Source: Lachnotalea sp. AF33-28 (lineage in GTDB: Bacteria > Bacillota > Clostridia > Lachnospirales > Lachnospiraceae). From it: 64,000 nt of DNA. The notes beneath the pieces were generated by a model, which saw nothing but the letters and a program-made list of their open reading frames with translations, ran no database searches and was not told where the DNA came from. The position numbers and the translations under genes were made by a program. Location of the stretch: positions 62,001-126,000 of the forward strand of contig NZ_QUEE01000014.1 in assembly GCF_003477885.1 (NCBI RefSeq), written 5' to 3'. Of this stretch, positions 32,936-41,891 are shown piece after piece (the stretch's first letter is position 1; each line of letters opens with the position of its first letter).

Positions 32936-33034
32936 CTACATAAGAAGTCCCAGAATCGGCGGAACCAGCATGGCCAAAACCAGAATTACAACAATCACTG
33001 CCACTATAATTCTCTGACTCTTTTTGCGATACAT
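32936..33034 (-). CDS. 32-residue single-helix membrane miniprotein
   Basis: The frame MYRKKSQRIIVAVIVVILVL... (32 residues) has a perfect GGGAG site 8 nt before the ATG at 33034. A basic N-terminus (residues 3-8) precedes one hydrophobic helix covering most of the rest. Such MYRKKSQR-type miniproteins are found in Lachnospiraceae-like genomes downstream of nth-like genes, from memory; no function is known. It lies 45 bp beyond nth on the same strand. Confidence 0.65.
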   Translation of the reverse strand: MYRKKSQRIIVAVIVVILVLAMLVPPILGLLM

Positions 33035-33079
33035 ATTTTCTCTCCCTTCCGCAAGGCCTTATACAGCCTGCCGTCCGCG

Positions 33080-33706
33080 TCAGCGCACTGACGACGGACA
33101 CAGTTCTCTCAAAAAGCATTCACCGCAGGCAGGCTTTCTGGCCGTGCAGATTGTCCTGCCGAGAGTGATTATCTGAATGTTATACAGAATCCAGTGGTCC
33201 TTCGGGAGGACCTTCATCAGCTCATATTCGATCTTTTCCGGATCCTCTTCCTCCGTTAATCCCAGCTTTCTGGAAATACGCTTCACATGGGTGTCCACCA
33301 CAATGCTCGGCTCATGATAGATATTCCCGCGGATCACATTGGCCGTCTTTCTGCCCACACCGGCCAGAGACAGCAGCGCATCCATATCCTTTGGGACCTC
33401 TCCGCCGTATTTCTCCACCAATGTTTTGGCACAGCTTATCATATTCTTTGCCTTAGTATGGTAAAATCCGGTGGAGTGGATTTCTTCCTCCAGCTGTGCA
33501 AGATCGGCCGCAGCCAGCTTTTCCAGCGTATCATATTTTTTAAACAGTGTGGCTGTGACGATATTGACACGGGCATCCGTGCACTGCGCACTCATGATCA
33601 CTGCCATAAGAAGCTGCCACGGCGTCTCATAGTTAAGATAACATTTATATTCCCTGGTATAGTGCTCGTCCAGCAGATCCAGAATCGCCTGCACACGGTT
33701 GTTCAT
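33080..33706 (-). CDS. nth: Endonuclease III
   Basis: A 208-residue DNA glycosylase/AP lyase of base-excision repair. The helix-hairpin-helix LAGVGRKTANVI holds the catalytic Lys (about 120), the catalytic Asp follows in VVDTHVKRIS, and the 4Fe-4S ligands are spaced C-X6-C-X2-C-X5-C at the C-terminus (CTARKPACGECFLRELC). The GGGAGG site and ATG at 33706 are clear. It follows a radical SAM gene after 16 bp, so both may be on one transcript. Normal family length. Confidence 0.96.
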   Translation of the reverse strand: MNNRVQAILDLLDEHYTREYKCYLNYETPWQLLMAVIMSAQCTDARVNIVTATLFKKYDTLEKLAAADLAQLEEEIHSTGFYHTKAKNMISCAKTLVEKYGGEVPKDMDALLSLAGVGRKTANVIRGNIYHEPSIVVDTHVKRISRKLGLTEEEDPEKIEYELMKVLPKDHWILYNIQIITLGRTICTARKPACGECFLRELCPSSVR

Positions 33707-33722
33707 AAGCGCCTCCCTTTTT

Positions 33723-35480
33723 TCATTTGTCTAAGATCTGACAGACCGCAGCATTGCCGTCCAGCGGGCTTCGGCGGCTGTAATCAAACAGGACGCGGCA
33801 TTTCTCCCGGCAAAGCTCGCCCTTTTCCAGAAACTTTTGCAGATTAAAATCCAGTATTTCCATATGGGCAGTATGTAACAGCTGGCGGTAATTCAACTCC
33901 CTCAAGCCAGGAAGCCAGGTGTGGTTTTTACTCTCTCCGGCAAAAAAATCTCCGATTTCCTTCCGGTACTGACTTTCATCCGCCGCAAAATCGGGACGGT
34001 TCCTCACATTTTCCCTAAGATAAAGGTCATAGGTCAGAAGCTGCCGGCCTACCGAAAGATCCGCTTCTTTTGTTTCTTCCAGAAAGCGGAAGAGCAGCCG
34101 GTAACGATCCATTCGGTTGAGAGCAAGAAAAAGCAGCCCTTCCCGCCGGTAAAACTCCGCCAATTCATCATACATTTCATACGGTGAGGGATAATACCCC
34201 TCCAGATACCGCAGCATATGTTTGAATTGTCCACTATTATAATATACTTCTGTCATATCTTCAATGCTTTTCAGCCTGATAATGTCTTTGTAGGGCAGCC
34301 ATTTTGTGGAAAGTACTTCGTAGGGCGGATATTCCTGGTATGATATTCCATAATCAGAGACTTTTTCATACATGTAGGAGCCCTTCAACACCTTCAGAAA
34401 ACCGAGCTGCAGCTGTTCAGGCCTCATACTGTACACTTCGTTGAAGGACCTTTTAAAACTCTCCAGATTCTCCCAGGGCAGCCCTGCAATCAAATCCAGA
34501 TGTTGATGGATATTGCCAAAGGAATTGATTCTTTCCACCACCTCACGAACGCGGTCTAAATCCATGCTGCGCCGTATTTCACGTATGGTGTCCGGATTGG
34601 TGGACTGCACACCGATCTCCAGCTGTATCTGTCCCGGGCGCATTTCTTTAAGCAGCGCAAGCTCCTCTTCGTCCATCAGATCCGCCGCGATCTCGAAATG
34701 GAAATTGGTGATCCCGTTGTCGTGTTCCTTTATGTACCGCCAGATGCACAGCGCATGCTCCCTGCGGCAGTTGAAGGTGCGGTCCACAAATTTCACCTGC
34801 GGCACCTTCCTGTCCAAAAAGTACTGCAGTTCTTTTTTCACCAGAGCCAGATCCCTGAATCTTAAATGTTTGTCCACGGAAGAAAGGCAATAGCTGCACC
34901 GGAACGGGCAGCCTCTGCTGCTTTCGTAGTAAAGTATCTTATTGTCCGGACAACCGTGCTCATAGAGAAAGGGCAGCCTGTCTAAATCCATGACCGGGGC
35001 GGGCTCTCCCTCCGTCACCGAGTCCCCCTCACGCCAGATGATTCCTCCGATCTCATGAAACGCCGGCTTTCCTTCTATATAATGGGAAGCCAGCCGGCTG
35101 AAGGTCCGCTCCCCCTCTCCGGCCATAATTCCGCGGATTCCCGGCATGGACATAAGGCAGGCGCGGCTCTCAAAGGATACCTCCGGCCCCCCCAGCCAGA
35201 TTTCGGCTTCCGGCAGTATCCTGCAAAGGCTGGACACAAGAGCTCTGACATAAACAATGTTCCAGATATAACAGGATATACAGATCACGTCCGGATTTCT
35301 CTCAAAAATGTCTCTAAGGACCTGATCCGGCAGATGGTTGACCGTGTATTCCGCAAGCTCGATCTGCTCACCGTATCTCTCCCGCTCATCCGCATGGGAC
35401 AGAGCATACTCCTTAAGGCTGTAGAGAGCAGGGTTTGTATGGATGTATTTGGCGTTCACCGCCACAAGAAGTATCTTCAT
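33723..35480 (-). CDS. B12-binding-domain radical SAM protein (DUF4080 type)
   Basis: A 585-residue protein. The N-terminal cobalamin-binding-like domain (about 1-140) starts MKILLVAVNAKYIHTNPAL. The radical SAM core (about 175-390) carries the CxxxCxxC motif GCPFRCSYCLSS (about residues 189-200). A C-terminal DUF4080-like domain has helical sequence with many Tyr, Arg and Leu. It probably carries a 4Fe-4S cluster and performs radical chemistry on an unknown substrate. A B12-binding His motif (DxHxxG) is not obvious, so cobalamin use is uncertain. It overlaps the upstream aminotransferase by four bases, suggesting a coupled product. Confidence 0.9.
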   Translation of the reverse strand: MKILLVAVNAKYIHTNPALYSLKEYALSHADERERYGEQIELAEYTVNHLPDQVLRDIFERNPDVICISCYIWNIVYVRALVSSLCRILPEAEIWLGGPEVSFESRACLMSMPGIRGIMAGEGERTFSRLASHYIEGKPAFHEIGGIIWREGDSVTEGEPAPVMDLDRLPFLYEHGCPDNKILYYESSRGCPFRCSYCLSSVDKHLRFRDLALVKKELQYFLDRKVPQVKFVDRTFNCRREHALCIWRYIKEHDNGITNFHFEIAADLMDEEELALLKEMRPGQIQLEIGVQSTNPDTIREIRRSMDLDRVREVVERINSFGNIHQHLDLIAGLPWENLESFKRSFNEVYSMRPEQLQLGFLKVLKGSYMYEKVSDYGISYQEYPPYEVLSTKWLPYKDIIRLKSIEDMTEVYYNSGQFKHMLRYLEGYYPSPYEMYDELAEFYRREGLLFLALNRMDRYRLLFRFLEETKEADLSVGRQLLTYDLYLRENVRNRPDFAADESQYRKEIGDFFAGESKNHTWLPGLRELNYRQLLHTAHMEILDFNLQKFLEKGELCREKCRVLFDYSRRSPLDGNAAVCQILDK

Positions 35481-36646
35481 AGGTTCAGTATTCCGCTTTC
35501 TTTAATGGACTGCAGCGCTTCCCTAATCACTTCCTCGTCCTGCACCAGCGCCATGCGCACGTGCCCTTCTCCGGACGGACCGAATGCGCTGCCCGGCGTC
35601 ACCATAACTCCGGTTTTCTCCAGCAGTTCCATGGCAAATTTCTCGCTGTCCGTATAGCCCGCCGGGAGCTTCGCCCATACAAACATGGTGGCCCGGCTCG
35701 GCTCCATCTTCCAGCCGATGGAATTTAAGCCGCCGCAGAGCACGTCCCTGCGGTGCTCATAGGCGGCCCTGGTAGCCGCCACACAGGACTGATCCCCGGT
35801 TATAGCCGCAATAGCGGCCTCCTGCACCGGCAGAAACATCCCATAATCCATATTGGATTTCAGGGTAGACAGATTCTTAACCACCCGGCTGTTTCCCACA
35901 CAGAATCCGATCCTGGCACCGGCCAGGCCGTAGGTTTTGGATAGGGAATTAAATTCCACCCCCACCGCTTTGGCCTGTGGGAAACGAAGGAAGCTGCCGC
36001 ACTGCACGCCGTCAAATACCAGCTCGCTGTAGGCGTTATCATGGAGCACTATAATATCGTATTTTTTCGCAAACGCGATCAGTTTTTCATAGAACCAGTC
36101 CGGCGCCATGGCGGTAGTGGGGTTGTTGGGATAGGATACAATTATCAGCTTCGCTTTTTTAGCCGTTTCCTCCGGTATCCCGTCCAGATCGATCAGATAT
36201 CCGTTTTCTTCCTTTAACGGCATATAAAAAAGCTCTGCGCCGGCCAGCAGCGGGCCGTCCGCGAACACAGGATAACAGGGATCCGGCACCAGCACAGTAT
36301 CCCCCTCATCTACAATGGACAGCGCGATGTGGGCCAGCCCTTCCTGTGAGCCCAGCAGAGAAACCACTTCGCTCTCCGGATCCAGAGCCACTCCGTATCT
36401 TCTATCATACCACTGCGCCACCGCCTCCTTAAGCCTTGGCAGATCGCTTAAGGCATACACATAGTTGCTTTTATCTCTCGCAGCATTTGAAAGCGCATCA
36501 ATTACATGATCGGCCGGCGGAATATTCGGCGTTCCCACGCTTAAATCAATCACGCTCTTTCCCTGGCTTAGTCTCTCGCTCTTGCGTTCAGCCAGCACGG
36601 AAAATATTCCCGTGCCGAATTTATCCATTCTCTTTGCAAATTCCAT
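35477..36646 (-). CDS. Class I/II PLP aminotransferase (LL-DAP aminotransferase-like)
   Basis: A 389-residue fold type I aminotransferase. DLSVGTPNIPPADHV and YVYALSDLPRLKEAVAQWY near the N-terminus, YPNNPTTA, and the PLP-lysine loop EFNSLSKTYGLAGARIGF (about residues 225-242) are clear, with a C-terminal VRMALV in place of the usual RIS. The sequence resembles the LL-diaminopimelate aminotransferase/MalY-like branch more than aspartate aminotransferases. A role in lysine/DAP or another amino-acid pathway is possible but not proven. It is coupled by a four-base overlap to the radical SAM gene. AGGAGG lies before the ATG. Confidence 0.9.
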   Translation of the reverse strand: MEFAKRMDKFGTGIFSVLAERKSERLSQGKSVIDLSVGTPNIPPADHVIDALSNAARDKSNYVYALSDLPRLKEAVAQWYDRRYGVALDPESEVVSLLGSQEGLAHIALSIVDEGDTVLVPDPCYPVFADGPLLAGAELFYMPLKEENGYLIDLDGIPEETAKKAKLIIVSYPNNPTTAMAPDWFYEKLIAFAKKYDIIVLHDNAYSELVFDGVQCGSFLRFPQAKAVGVEFNSLSKTYGLAGARIGFCVGNSRVVKNLSTLKSNMDYGMFLPVQEAAIAAITGDQSCVAATRAAYEHRRDVLCGGLNSIGWKMEPSRATMFVWAKLPAGYTDSEKFAMELLEKTGVMVTPGSAFGPSGEGHVRMALVQDEEVIREALQSIKESGILNL

Positions 36647-36699
36647 TATAATCTGTTCCTCCTGTCACATAGATATTTGAGGACCCGCAGCAGAGTTCA

Positions 36700-36763
36700 G
36701 GGACAGCCCCGTATCGGCACGGGATATAACGCTGTCACTCCCGCTAAAATACATGGCTGTCCC
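36700..36763. other. Imperfect palindrome in the GGDEF/aminotransferase gap
   Basis: GGGACAGCC (36700-36708) and GGCTGTCCC (36755-36763) enclose a smaller CCCGT/ACGGG hairpin. No T-run follows on either strand, so it is not a classic terminator. Single copy here. Confidence 0.5.
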
Positions 36764-36767
36764 CAAC

Positions 36768-39185
36768 TCATTTAAGGTCTTTCTCCATCTGTATGCATCC
36801 GTCCTCACCGGGACCTTCCTGTCCCGCAGATGCGGTAAACCCCATCTTTTTATAAAAGCCCGCTGCGGTCACGGAAGATGACAGCCGGATGCGGCCGCCT
36901 CCGTTTCTTGCCGCATACCGCTCGGCATCAAGCATCAATGCGGCGGCCACCCCTCTGCGGTGCAGACTGGGCTCCACAAATACCGCCCGAATCTCCCAGA
37001 CCGTCTCCTCCCCAAAAAGCCTTACGATACTGAGTGTTCCCGCGCACACGCCGCCGTACTGCGCGATCCGGATTCTGCGCTGTTTCGCGTATTCCCGGAT
37101 CTTTTCCGGCCCGTAAAGCCGCGCTATGCGCTCCATCTCCTCCTGCGGATAGTCTGCGATGTTTACCTCCATGAGATTGCGCGATATCAGAGAAGACAGT
37201 TCTTCTTCATCCCCCGCTTCATAGTCTCTTAGAACCAGAGGCTGCTTTTCAGACCGCTCCATTTTTTCATCAGAGGGCAGTTTATACATCGTAACATCGT
37301 GGCAGGCCAGCAGCAGTGCCTCCTTCCCCTCCCAGGAAATCATACAGGCGTCAGCCATCGTCCATACGCGCAGGAGCGGGTTGTAAATCTCGAGTGTCTG
37401 ATTATTTTTTCCGTTTAAATCTTTTGCCGGACAGCGGGCACAGCGGTCCGCTCTGTGAAAGAACGCCCGGTGGCAGCACTGCCCGGGCTCTGCGTCCGGC
37501 ACAAGGCGCCTTGTCTTCTCATTTACAAATAAAAGGCGCATGCTGTCCGGATCCACCACATAGATATACGAATTCTGATTGTCCAAAATCTCCTTCATAG
37601 ACCGGTTGGCCTGTTCCAGCTTCTTTCGGGAACGTTCCTTTAACAGAAAGGTGCCCACCACCTCCGATATAAACATCAGCGCATCGATCTGTTCCTGAGT
37701 CCAAAAGCGGTTCGTCCTGCATTCATCAAATCCGACGAATCCCCGGAAATATCCGTTATCCCGGATCGCGCACTGAAGCACTGACTTGATGCCCTGGCGC
37801 TTCAGGATCTCATGCTGGCTGCGCGACAGATCCCGGATGTCCCGGCAGTAGAATATGCCGTTCTCGTCAAAATTATCCTTATAGCCGCTGCCGATATCGT
37901 TTTCGTAGGAAACCTGCTGCAGGACACCGATCTGGGAATCGATGCCTTTATTGCACCATTCAAACGTATTGCTGCAGTAATTACCGTCCGGCGTATCCTC
38001 AAATATATAAACGCGGCTCACATCAAAACGCCGCCCGACGATCTCCAGCACGCGGTCCACCGCTTCTTCCACATCCGTGGACTGGTAAAGCGAACGGAAA
38101 ATAAATTCCACCAGCATATTCTGACCCAAAACGGCGCCCGTATTAGAATCGATCTTGCCTCCGATCGCCGACAAATCCTTCTGGGGCATGAGAAATGCCT
38201 GTGAGCTTAACATTTCCTTATCACAGAGCACGTACTGGTCCTTCCCCCTGCGTTTCGCCTCATACAGCGCATAATCCGCGCTGCGGTAAAGCTCACGGAA
38301 GGTCTGCCCATGCAGAGGGCAGACCGCAATGCCCACACTGCAGGAGGCGAAACTGTCCACACCGCCGGAAGCAGCCAGTGACCGAAGGGCATCCGTAATC
38401 TGCTGCGCCTTATTCTTTGCAACTTGAGGGCCCGGAATATTTCTGACGAACACCAGAAATTCATCCCCGCCGATCCTTCCGACCACATCGTCCTCCCGAA
38501 ACAGTTTCCGGATCTCCCTGGCCGTCTCCATCAGAAAGGAATCTCCAAACAGATGGCCCCTGGTATCATTCACCTGTTTAAAATTATCCACATCGATCAT
38601 GAGAAGCGCGCTGCAGCCGGTGGCGGTACCGTCTTTTAAAAGCCCGCTGACCATCGCCTCGACCGCAGCTTTATTATAGAGCTTTGTCAGACCGTCCTTA
38701 TCCGCCTTTTCCATCAGCTTCTGGGATCTGCGTTTCTCCCGATCGATATCGCGCATCACGCCCAGGGCCCGTATGGGTTTGCCGTCCTGCCCGTACTGGG
38801 TGGTCGCCCGTATCCTGCACCAGATAAAGGATCCGTCCGCCTTTCCGATCCGGCATTCCGCCTCGGTATAAGGCCTTCCCCCGAGTATCTCACGCATGAT
38901 CCGGAGGAACTCCGTCCTGTCGGCATCCAGGATATATCTGGTATCTCTCATATGTTCAAAAATTTTTTGGCCGGCAGGAATATACCCCATCTTTTTCCTG
39001 TAATTATCCGAACATAGCAGGGTGTCTTCCACGATATTCCATTCAAACAGGATATCCTCGCTCTGATCCAAAATCACCTGAAAGCGGTTCAGGCTGCGGT
39101 TCAGCCTTTCAATTTCAGCCTTCAGCTCATGTACTTGACTGCCGTCCGTCTCCGCCCCGGAATCCCTCTTAAAGTTTTCTTCCAT
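36768..39185 (-). CDS. PAS-GGDEF-GAF-PAS-GNAT fusion protein
   Basis: An 805-residue cytosolic protein. In order: short coiled coil (about 15-35), PAS (about 35-150), GGDEF diguanylate cyclase (about 160-325, intact GGDEF at about 238-242 with an RxxD inhibitory site, REDD, five residues before it), GAF (about 355-525), a second PAS-like Cys-rich segment (about 540-635; CCHRAFFHRADRCARCP), and a C-terminal GNAT acetyltransferase (about 660-805; VFVEPSLHRRGVAAALMLDA). It can be expected to make c-di-GMP, and the acetyltransferase may be the output. This combination is rare. An AAGG site precedes the start, and family D repeat D1 lies 17 nt upstream. Confidence 0.93.
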   Translation of the reverse strand: MEENFKRDSGAETDGSQVHELKAEIERLNRSLNRFQVILDQSEDILFEWNIVEDTLLCSDNYRKKMGYIPAGQKIFEHMRDTRYILDADRTEFLRIMREILGGRPYTEAECRIGKADGSFIWCRIRATTQYGQDGKPIRALGVMRDIDREKRRSQKLMEKADKDGLTKLYNKAAVEAMVSGLLKDGTATGCSALLMIDVDNFKQVNDTRGHLFGDSFLMETAREIRKLFREDDVVGRIGGDEFLVFVRNIPGPQVAKNKAQQITDALRSLAASGGVDSFASCSVGIAVCPLHGQTFRELYRSADYALYEAKRRGKDQYVLCDKEMLSSQAFLMPQKDLSAIGGKIDSNTGAVLGQNMLVEFIFRSLYQSTDVEEAVDRVLEIVGRRFDVSRVYIFEDTPDGNYCSNTFEWCNKGIDSQIGVLQQVSYENDIGSGYKDNFDENGIFYCRDIRDLSRSQHEILKRQGIKSVLQCAIRDNGYFRGFVGFDECRTNRFWTQEQIDALMFISEVVGTFLLKERSRKKLEQANRSMKEILDNQNSYIYVVDPDSMRLLFVNEKTRRLVPDAEPGQCCHRAFFHRADRCARCPAKDLNGKNNQTLEIYNPLLRVWTMADACMISWEGKEALLLACHDVTMYKLPSDEKMERSEKQPLVLRDYEAGDEEELSSLISRNLMEVNIADYPQEEMERIARLYGPEKIREYAKQRRIRIAQYGGVCAGTLSIVRLFGEETVWEIRAVFVEPSLHRRGVAAALMLDAERYAARNGGGRIRLSSSVTAAGFYKKMGFTASAGQEGPGEDGCIQMEKDLK

Positions 39186-39201
39186 ACTGCTGCCTTTCTA
39201 T

Positions 39202-39244
39202 GTCACCAACCGTAGGTTGATGACCTACGCACACTTCAGTGTGC
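39202..39244 (-). repeat. Family D double-hairpin element D1 in the GGDEF-GNAT leader
   Basis: On the minus strand: GCACAC-TGAA-GTGTGC, then GTAG, then a 10-bp stem GTCATCAACC-TAC-GGTTGGTGAC with one G-U pair. It ends 16 nt before the ATG. The same 43-nt element, with 3 differences, lies 23 nt before the sugar-binding protein start (63757-63799). Confidence 0.85.
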
Positions 39245-39298
39245 CTATATATACGATTACTTAGGTATATTTTAAGCGAAAACGGCCAGTTGTGCAAG

Positions 39299-40282
39299 TT
39301 AGAATCCATATGAATCCGCAACATATAAAGGCAGAATACAGGAAGCGCCGGCCAAATCCAGACGTCCCGCATCTTTTAAATTCCGGCCGTCCCACAGATA
39401 GCCGCGCACCTCGTTCTCCTTCTGGCAGGCTGCCAGCAGTACAGGCATGCCGGCCAGTTCCTTTAGATGCCTGGGCCAGCAGCCCGTTTTCCACTCGCCG
39501 ACACGTCTAAACCCCTTCTCCAGGCGAAAGGCGCTGACCGTGTCCGGACCCCGGTTGGCGGTCATAACCGTGCCGTCTTCCATAATACACGCGGCCGATG
39601 GATAATTTTCAGCAGCACCGGCCGATGAACGGATTTTATCCACACATTCCCACCGGTCTCCTTCCTTTATCCACAGAGAGAGGAAACTGTCCAGCTCATC
39701 CAGCACGAGCAGCCGGCCATCCGCAAGAGGCCTGATCATCCTCGGCCCGCTGCCGGGTGCAAACGAAAGAGGCGCCTCCTGTTTCATAGGCAGTCCCTCC
39801 TGAAGCTTCCAGCGGTATACGGAATCGTTTCCCAGGTCCGCCATAAAGGCCCATCCTTCCGTCCCGCCTATGAGCGACACCCAATGGGCATGGGCCCCGT
39901 CCCCGCCGTCCGGATGCCAGTGCCACAGGAGCCGCTCAAGATCCGGACTCACCGCAAAAAAGTCACCGCTGTTATAGCAGCTTCCATATACCGCCTGTCC
40001 TGAAGACGTCAGATGACACAGCCCTCTTCCCGGCGTCTCCATGACTTTTCCGCTTCTTAAATTTCCCTGTTCATCCGTAAAAATTGAATGGATACAAGCT
40101 TTATCCTCCTGCTCTGCGACTGTATAAATGCAGTCCGTTCCACGACAGGCAAAAGTCGGGTTATCCCCCTGACGCAGGGCGGACAGCTTTTCTATCTCCC
40201 CGTCTTCGGTTACAGAACACAGGACGATGTCCTCCCCGCCGTCCGCGCCGCTGCCAGTCATTAGCACTTTTAATTTTTCCAT
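39299..40282 (-). CDS. Lactonase-family beta-propeller protein
   Basis: A 327-residue protein of the YbhE/6-phosphogluconolactonase-like seven-bladed propeller family: repeated four-strand blades, NYPSAACIMEDGTVMTANRG near the C-terminus, and RGLCHLTSSGQAVYGSCYNSG in the middle, equivalent to the family's PHP/H..xxNY motifs. Catalytic residues are not certain, and several propeller proteins of this family have unknown substrates. It has no signal peptide. It lies between an amidohydrolase upstream and the GGDEF fusion downstream, with family E repeats between it and the amidohydrolase, so it is probably its own unit. Confidence 0.85.
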   Translation of the reverse strand: MEKLKVLMTGSGADGGEDIVLCSVTEDGEIEKLSALRQGDNPTFACRGTDCIYTVAEQEDKACIHSIFTDEQGNLRSGKVMETPGRGLCHLTSSGQAVYGSCYNSGDFFAVSPDLERLLWHWHPDGGDGAHAHWVSLIGGTEGWAFMADLGNDSVYRWKLQEGLPMKQEAPLSFAPGSGPRMIRPLADGRLLVLDELDSFLSLWIKEGDRWECVDKIRSSAGAAENYPSAACIMEDGTVMTANRGPDTVSAFRLEKGFRRVGEWKTGCWPRHLKELAGMPVLLAACQKENEVRGYLWDGRNLKDAGRLDLAGASCILPLYVADSYGF

Positions 40283-40344
40283 CTTGCCGGTTCCTTTCTT
40301 TATGCGGACGGAGTTCCCCCCTGCCGCTTACCAAGTCTGTGAAA

Positions 40345-40530
40345 AAGAATCCCGCTCGCGGGATTCTCCGCCTGCGGCGGGTCGCTTTAGCGACATAATA
40401 CCTTCCCGCCGCAGTGCGATCCTTGCGGAGCATTTTTGTTCAATAGGCCGTATTTTCCTATTGAATAAATAAGAATCCCGCTCGCGGGATTCTCCGCCTG
40501 CGGCGGGTCGCTTTCGCGACAGAATACCTT
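40345..40530. repeat. Family E: tandem 60-bp triple-hairpin repeat
   Basis: Two direct copies (40345-40404 and 40471-40530) differ at 2 of 60 positions. Each has three hairpins in a row: GAATCCCGC-TC-GCGGGATTC, CCGCC-TG-CGGCGG, and GTCGC-TTTA/TTTC-GCGAC. The spacer has another hairpin, TTCAATAGG/CCTATTGAA. On the minus strand the first copy ends in GGGATTCTTTTTC, a good terminator, so one copy may end the amidohydrolase transcript. This accounts for most of the 360-bp gap 40283-40642; nothing else was seen. Confidence 0.85.
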
Positions 40531-40642
40531 GAAACGTCAGAAAACGCGCCATGCACGCGCCGGGCGGTCAGTTTCTCCTGCACCCGGCGCTTTGTGTAAT
40601 GACACGTTTTATTACAATATGTCCTTAAGCCGACATTCCCCT

Positions 40643-41821
40643 TCACCTGCTAAGGCATGGGGTTTCCCCGCTTATTTTATTTAGCAGCTCCCCGTCTATC
40701 ATTGTATAGAGCACATTGGTGGAAACTTCAAAGGGCGATCCGTCCGTGATGACAAGATCCGCATCCTTGCCAGCCTCCAGCGATCCCACGCGGTCCTCTA
40801 TGCCGATATGCTTTGCCGGGTTGATAGTGATGGCCCGGAGGGCGTCAAAAGGATCCATGCCGGACTTCACAGCCAGTCCTGCGCAGAGCGGCAGATACTG
40901 CTGGGGAATCACAGGTGAATCGGTAATGATGGATACCTGGCAGCCGGCCTTCGCCAGAATGCCGGGGGTTTGAAAGGTTTTATTGCGGAGCTCAAATTTC
41001 GTGGCATGTCCCAGAGACGGGCCAACCGCCAGCGGCACCTGTTCTTTCTTCAGTTCCTCCACGATCAGGTGGCCTTCCGTGCAGTGCTCAAGGGTGATAT
41101 CCAGATCAAATTCGCGCGCGATCCTAAGAGCGGTGAAGATATCATCCGCCCTGTGAGCATGTGCCTTTAAAGGGATCTCCCGGTTCAGCACAGGGAGCAG
41201 CGCCTCCATCTTCATATCGAAAGCAGGGCGCTTCAGCACATCATCGCCTGCGGCTTCTTTCCTGGCCTGATAGTCCTTGGCCTTAAAAAGCATTTCCCTA
41301 AGCTTGGCCGCTGTGGACATGCGGGCATAGTTATTCTTATCCTTATAGCATCTCTTAGGATTCTCTCCGAACGCGCATTTCATCGCCACAGGATTCTTCA
41401 CAACCATATCGTCCACGCGTTTTCCCACCGTCTTGACCGCCACAAAGGTGCCGCCCAGCACATTGGCGCTGCCGGGGCCGGTAGCCACACAGGTCACACC
41501 TGCCTCCGCGGCCATACGGAAGGTCGGGTCCATAGGATTTAAGCTGTCGATGCCGCGCAGATGGGATGCCACAATATCGTTGGCCTCATTGTAGTCCTGA
41601 CCCTCAAAGCCGATACCGTATCCGTCCAGTCCCAGATGGCAGTGCGCTTCCACAAACCCCGGATACACCTGCAGCCCCTCTACGTCAATGATCTTCGCAT
41701 CCTCGGGTATGCTAAGGCCGCATCCGATGGCTTTGATCTTTCCTTCCTCCACTAGAATGTCTGCCACATAGGGCTCTTCTTTTACAGCGTCGTGAATCAA
41801 CCCGTTTTTTATACAGTACAT
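40643..41821 (-). CDS. Amidohydrolase (imidazolonepropionase/dihydroorotase-like)
   Basis: A 392-residue metal-dependent hydrolase with a TIM barrel. Metal ligands are visible in EAHCHLG (HxH, about residue 60), KAHAHRADD and LEHCTEGH, with the Asp in IITDSPV, and a small beta-domain made of both ends. Such enzymes hydrolyse cyclic amides or imines; the substrate here is unknown. The C-terminal SLEAGKDADLVI is typical of the family. AAGGAGAGG lies before the ATG. It is downstream of the CoA-disulfide-reductase-like gene by 70 bp. Confidence 0.93.
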   Translation of the reverse strand: MYCIKNGLIHDAVKEEPYVADILVEEGKIKAIGCGLSIPEDAKIIDVEGLQVYPGFVEAHCHLGLDGYGIGFEGQDYNEANDIVASHLRGIDSLNPMDPTFRMAAEAGVTCVATGPGSANVLGGTFVAVKTVGKRVDDMVVKNPVAMKCAFGENPKRCYKDKNNYARMSTAAKLREMLFKAKDYQARKEAAGDDVLKRPAFDMKMEALLPVLNREIPLKAHAHRADDIFTALRIAREFDLDITLEHCTEGHLIVEELKKEQVPLAVGPSLGHATKFELRNKTFQTPGILAKAGCQVSIITDSPVIPQQYLPLCAGLAVKSGMDPFDALRAITINPAKHIGIEDRVGSLEAGKDADLVITDGSPFEVSTNVLYTMIDGELLNKISGETPCLSR

Positions 41822-41891
41822 ATCTGTCCTCTCCTTTACCCATCCTCCGGCCGCCGGTCAGCGCCGGGGTTTTGCTACTATATTACCAGAT

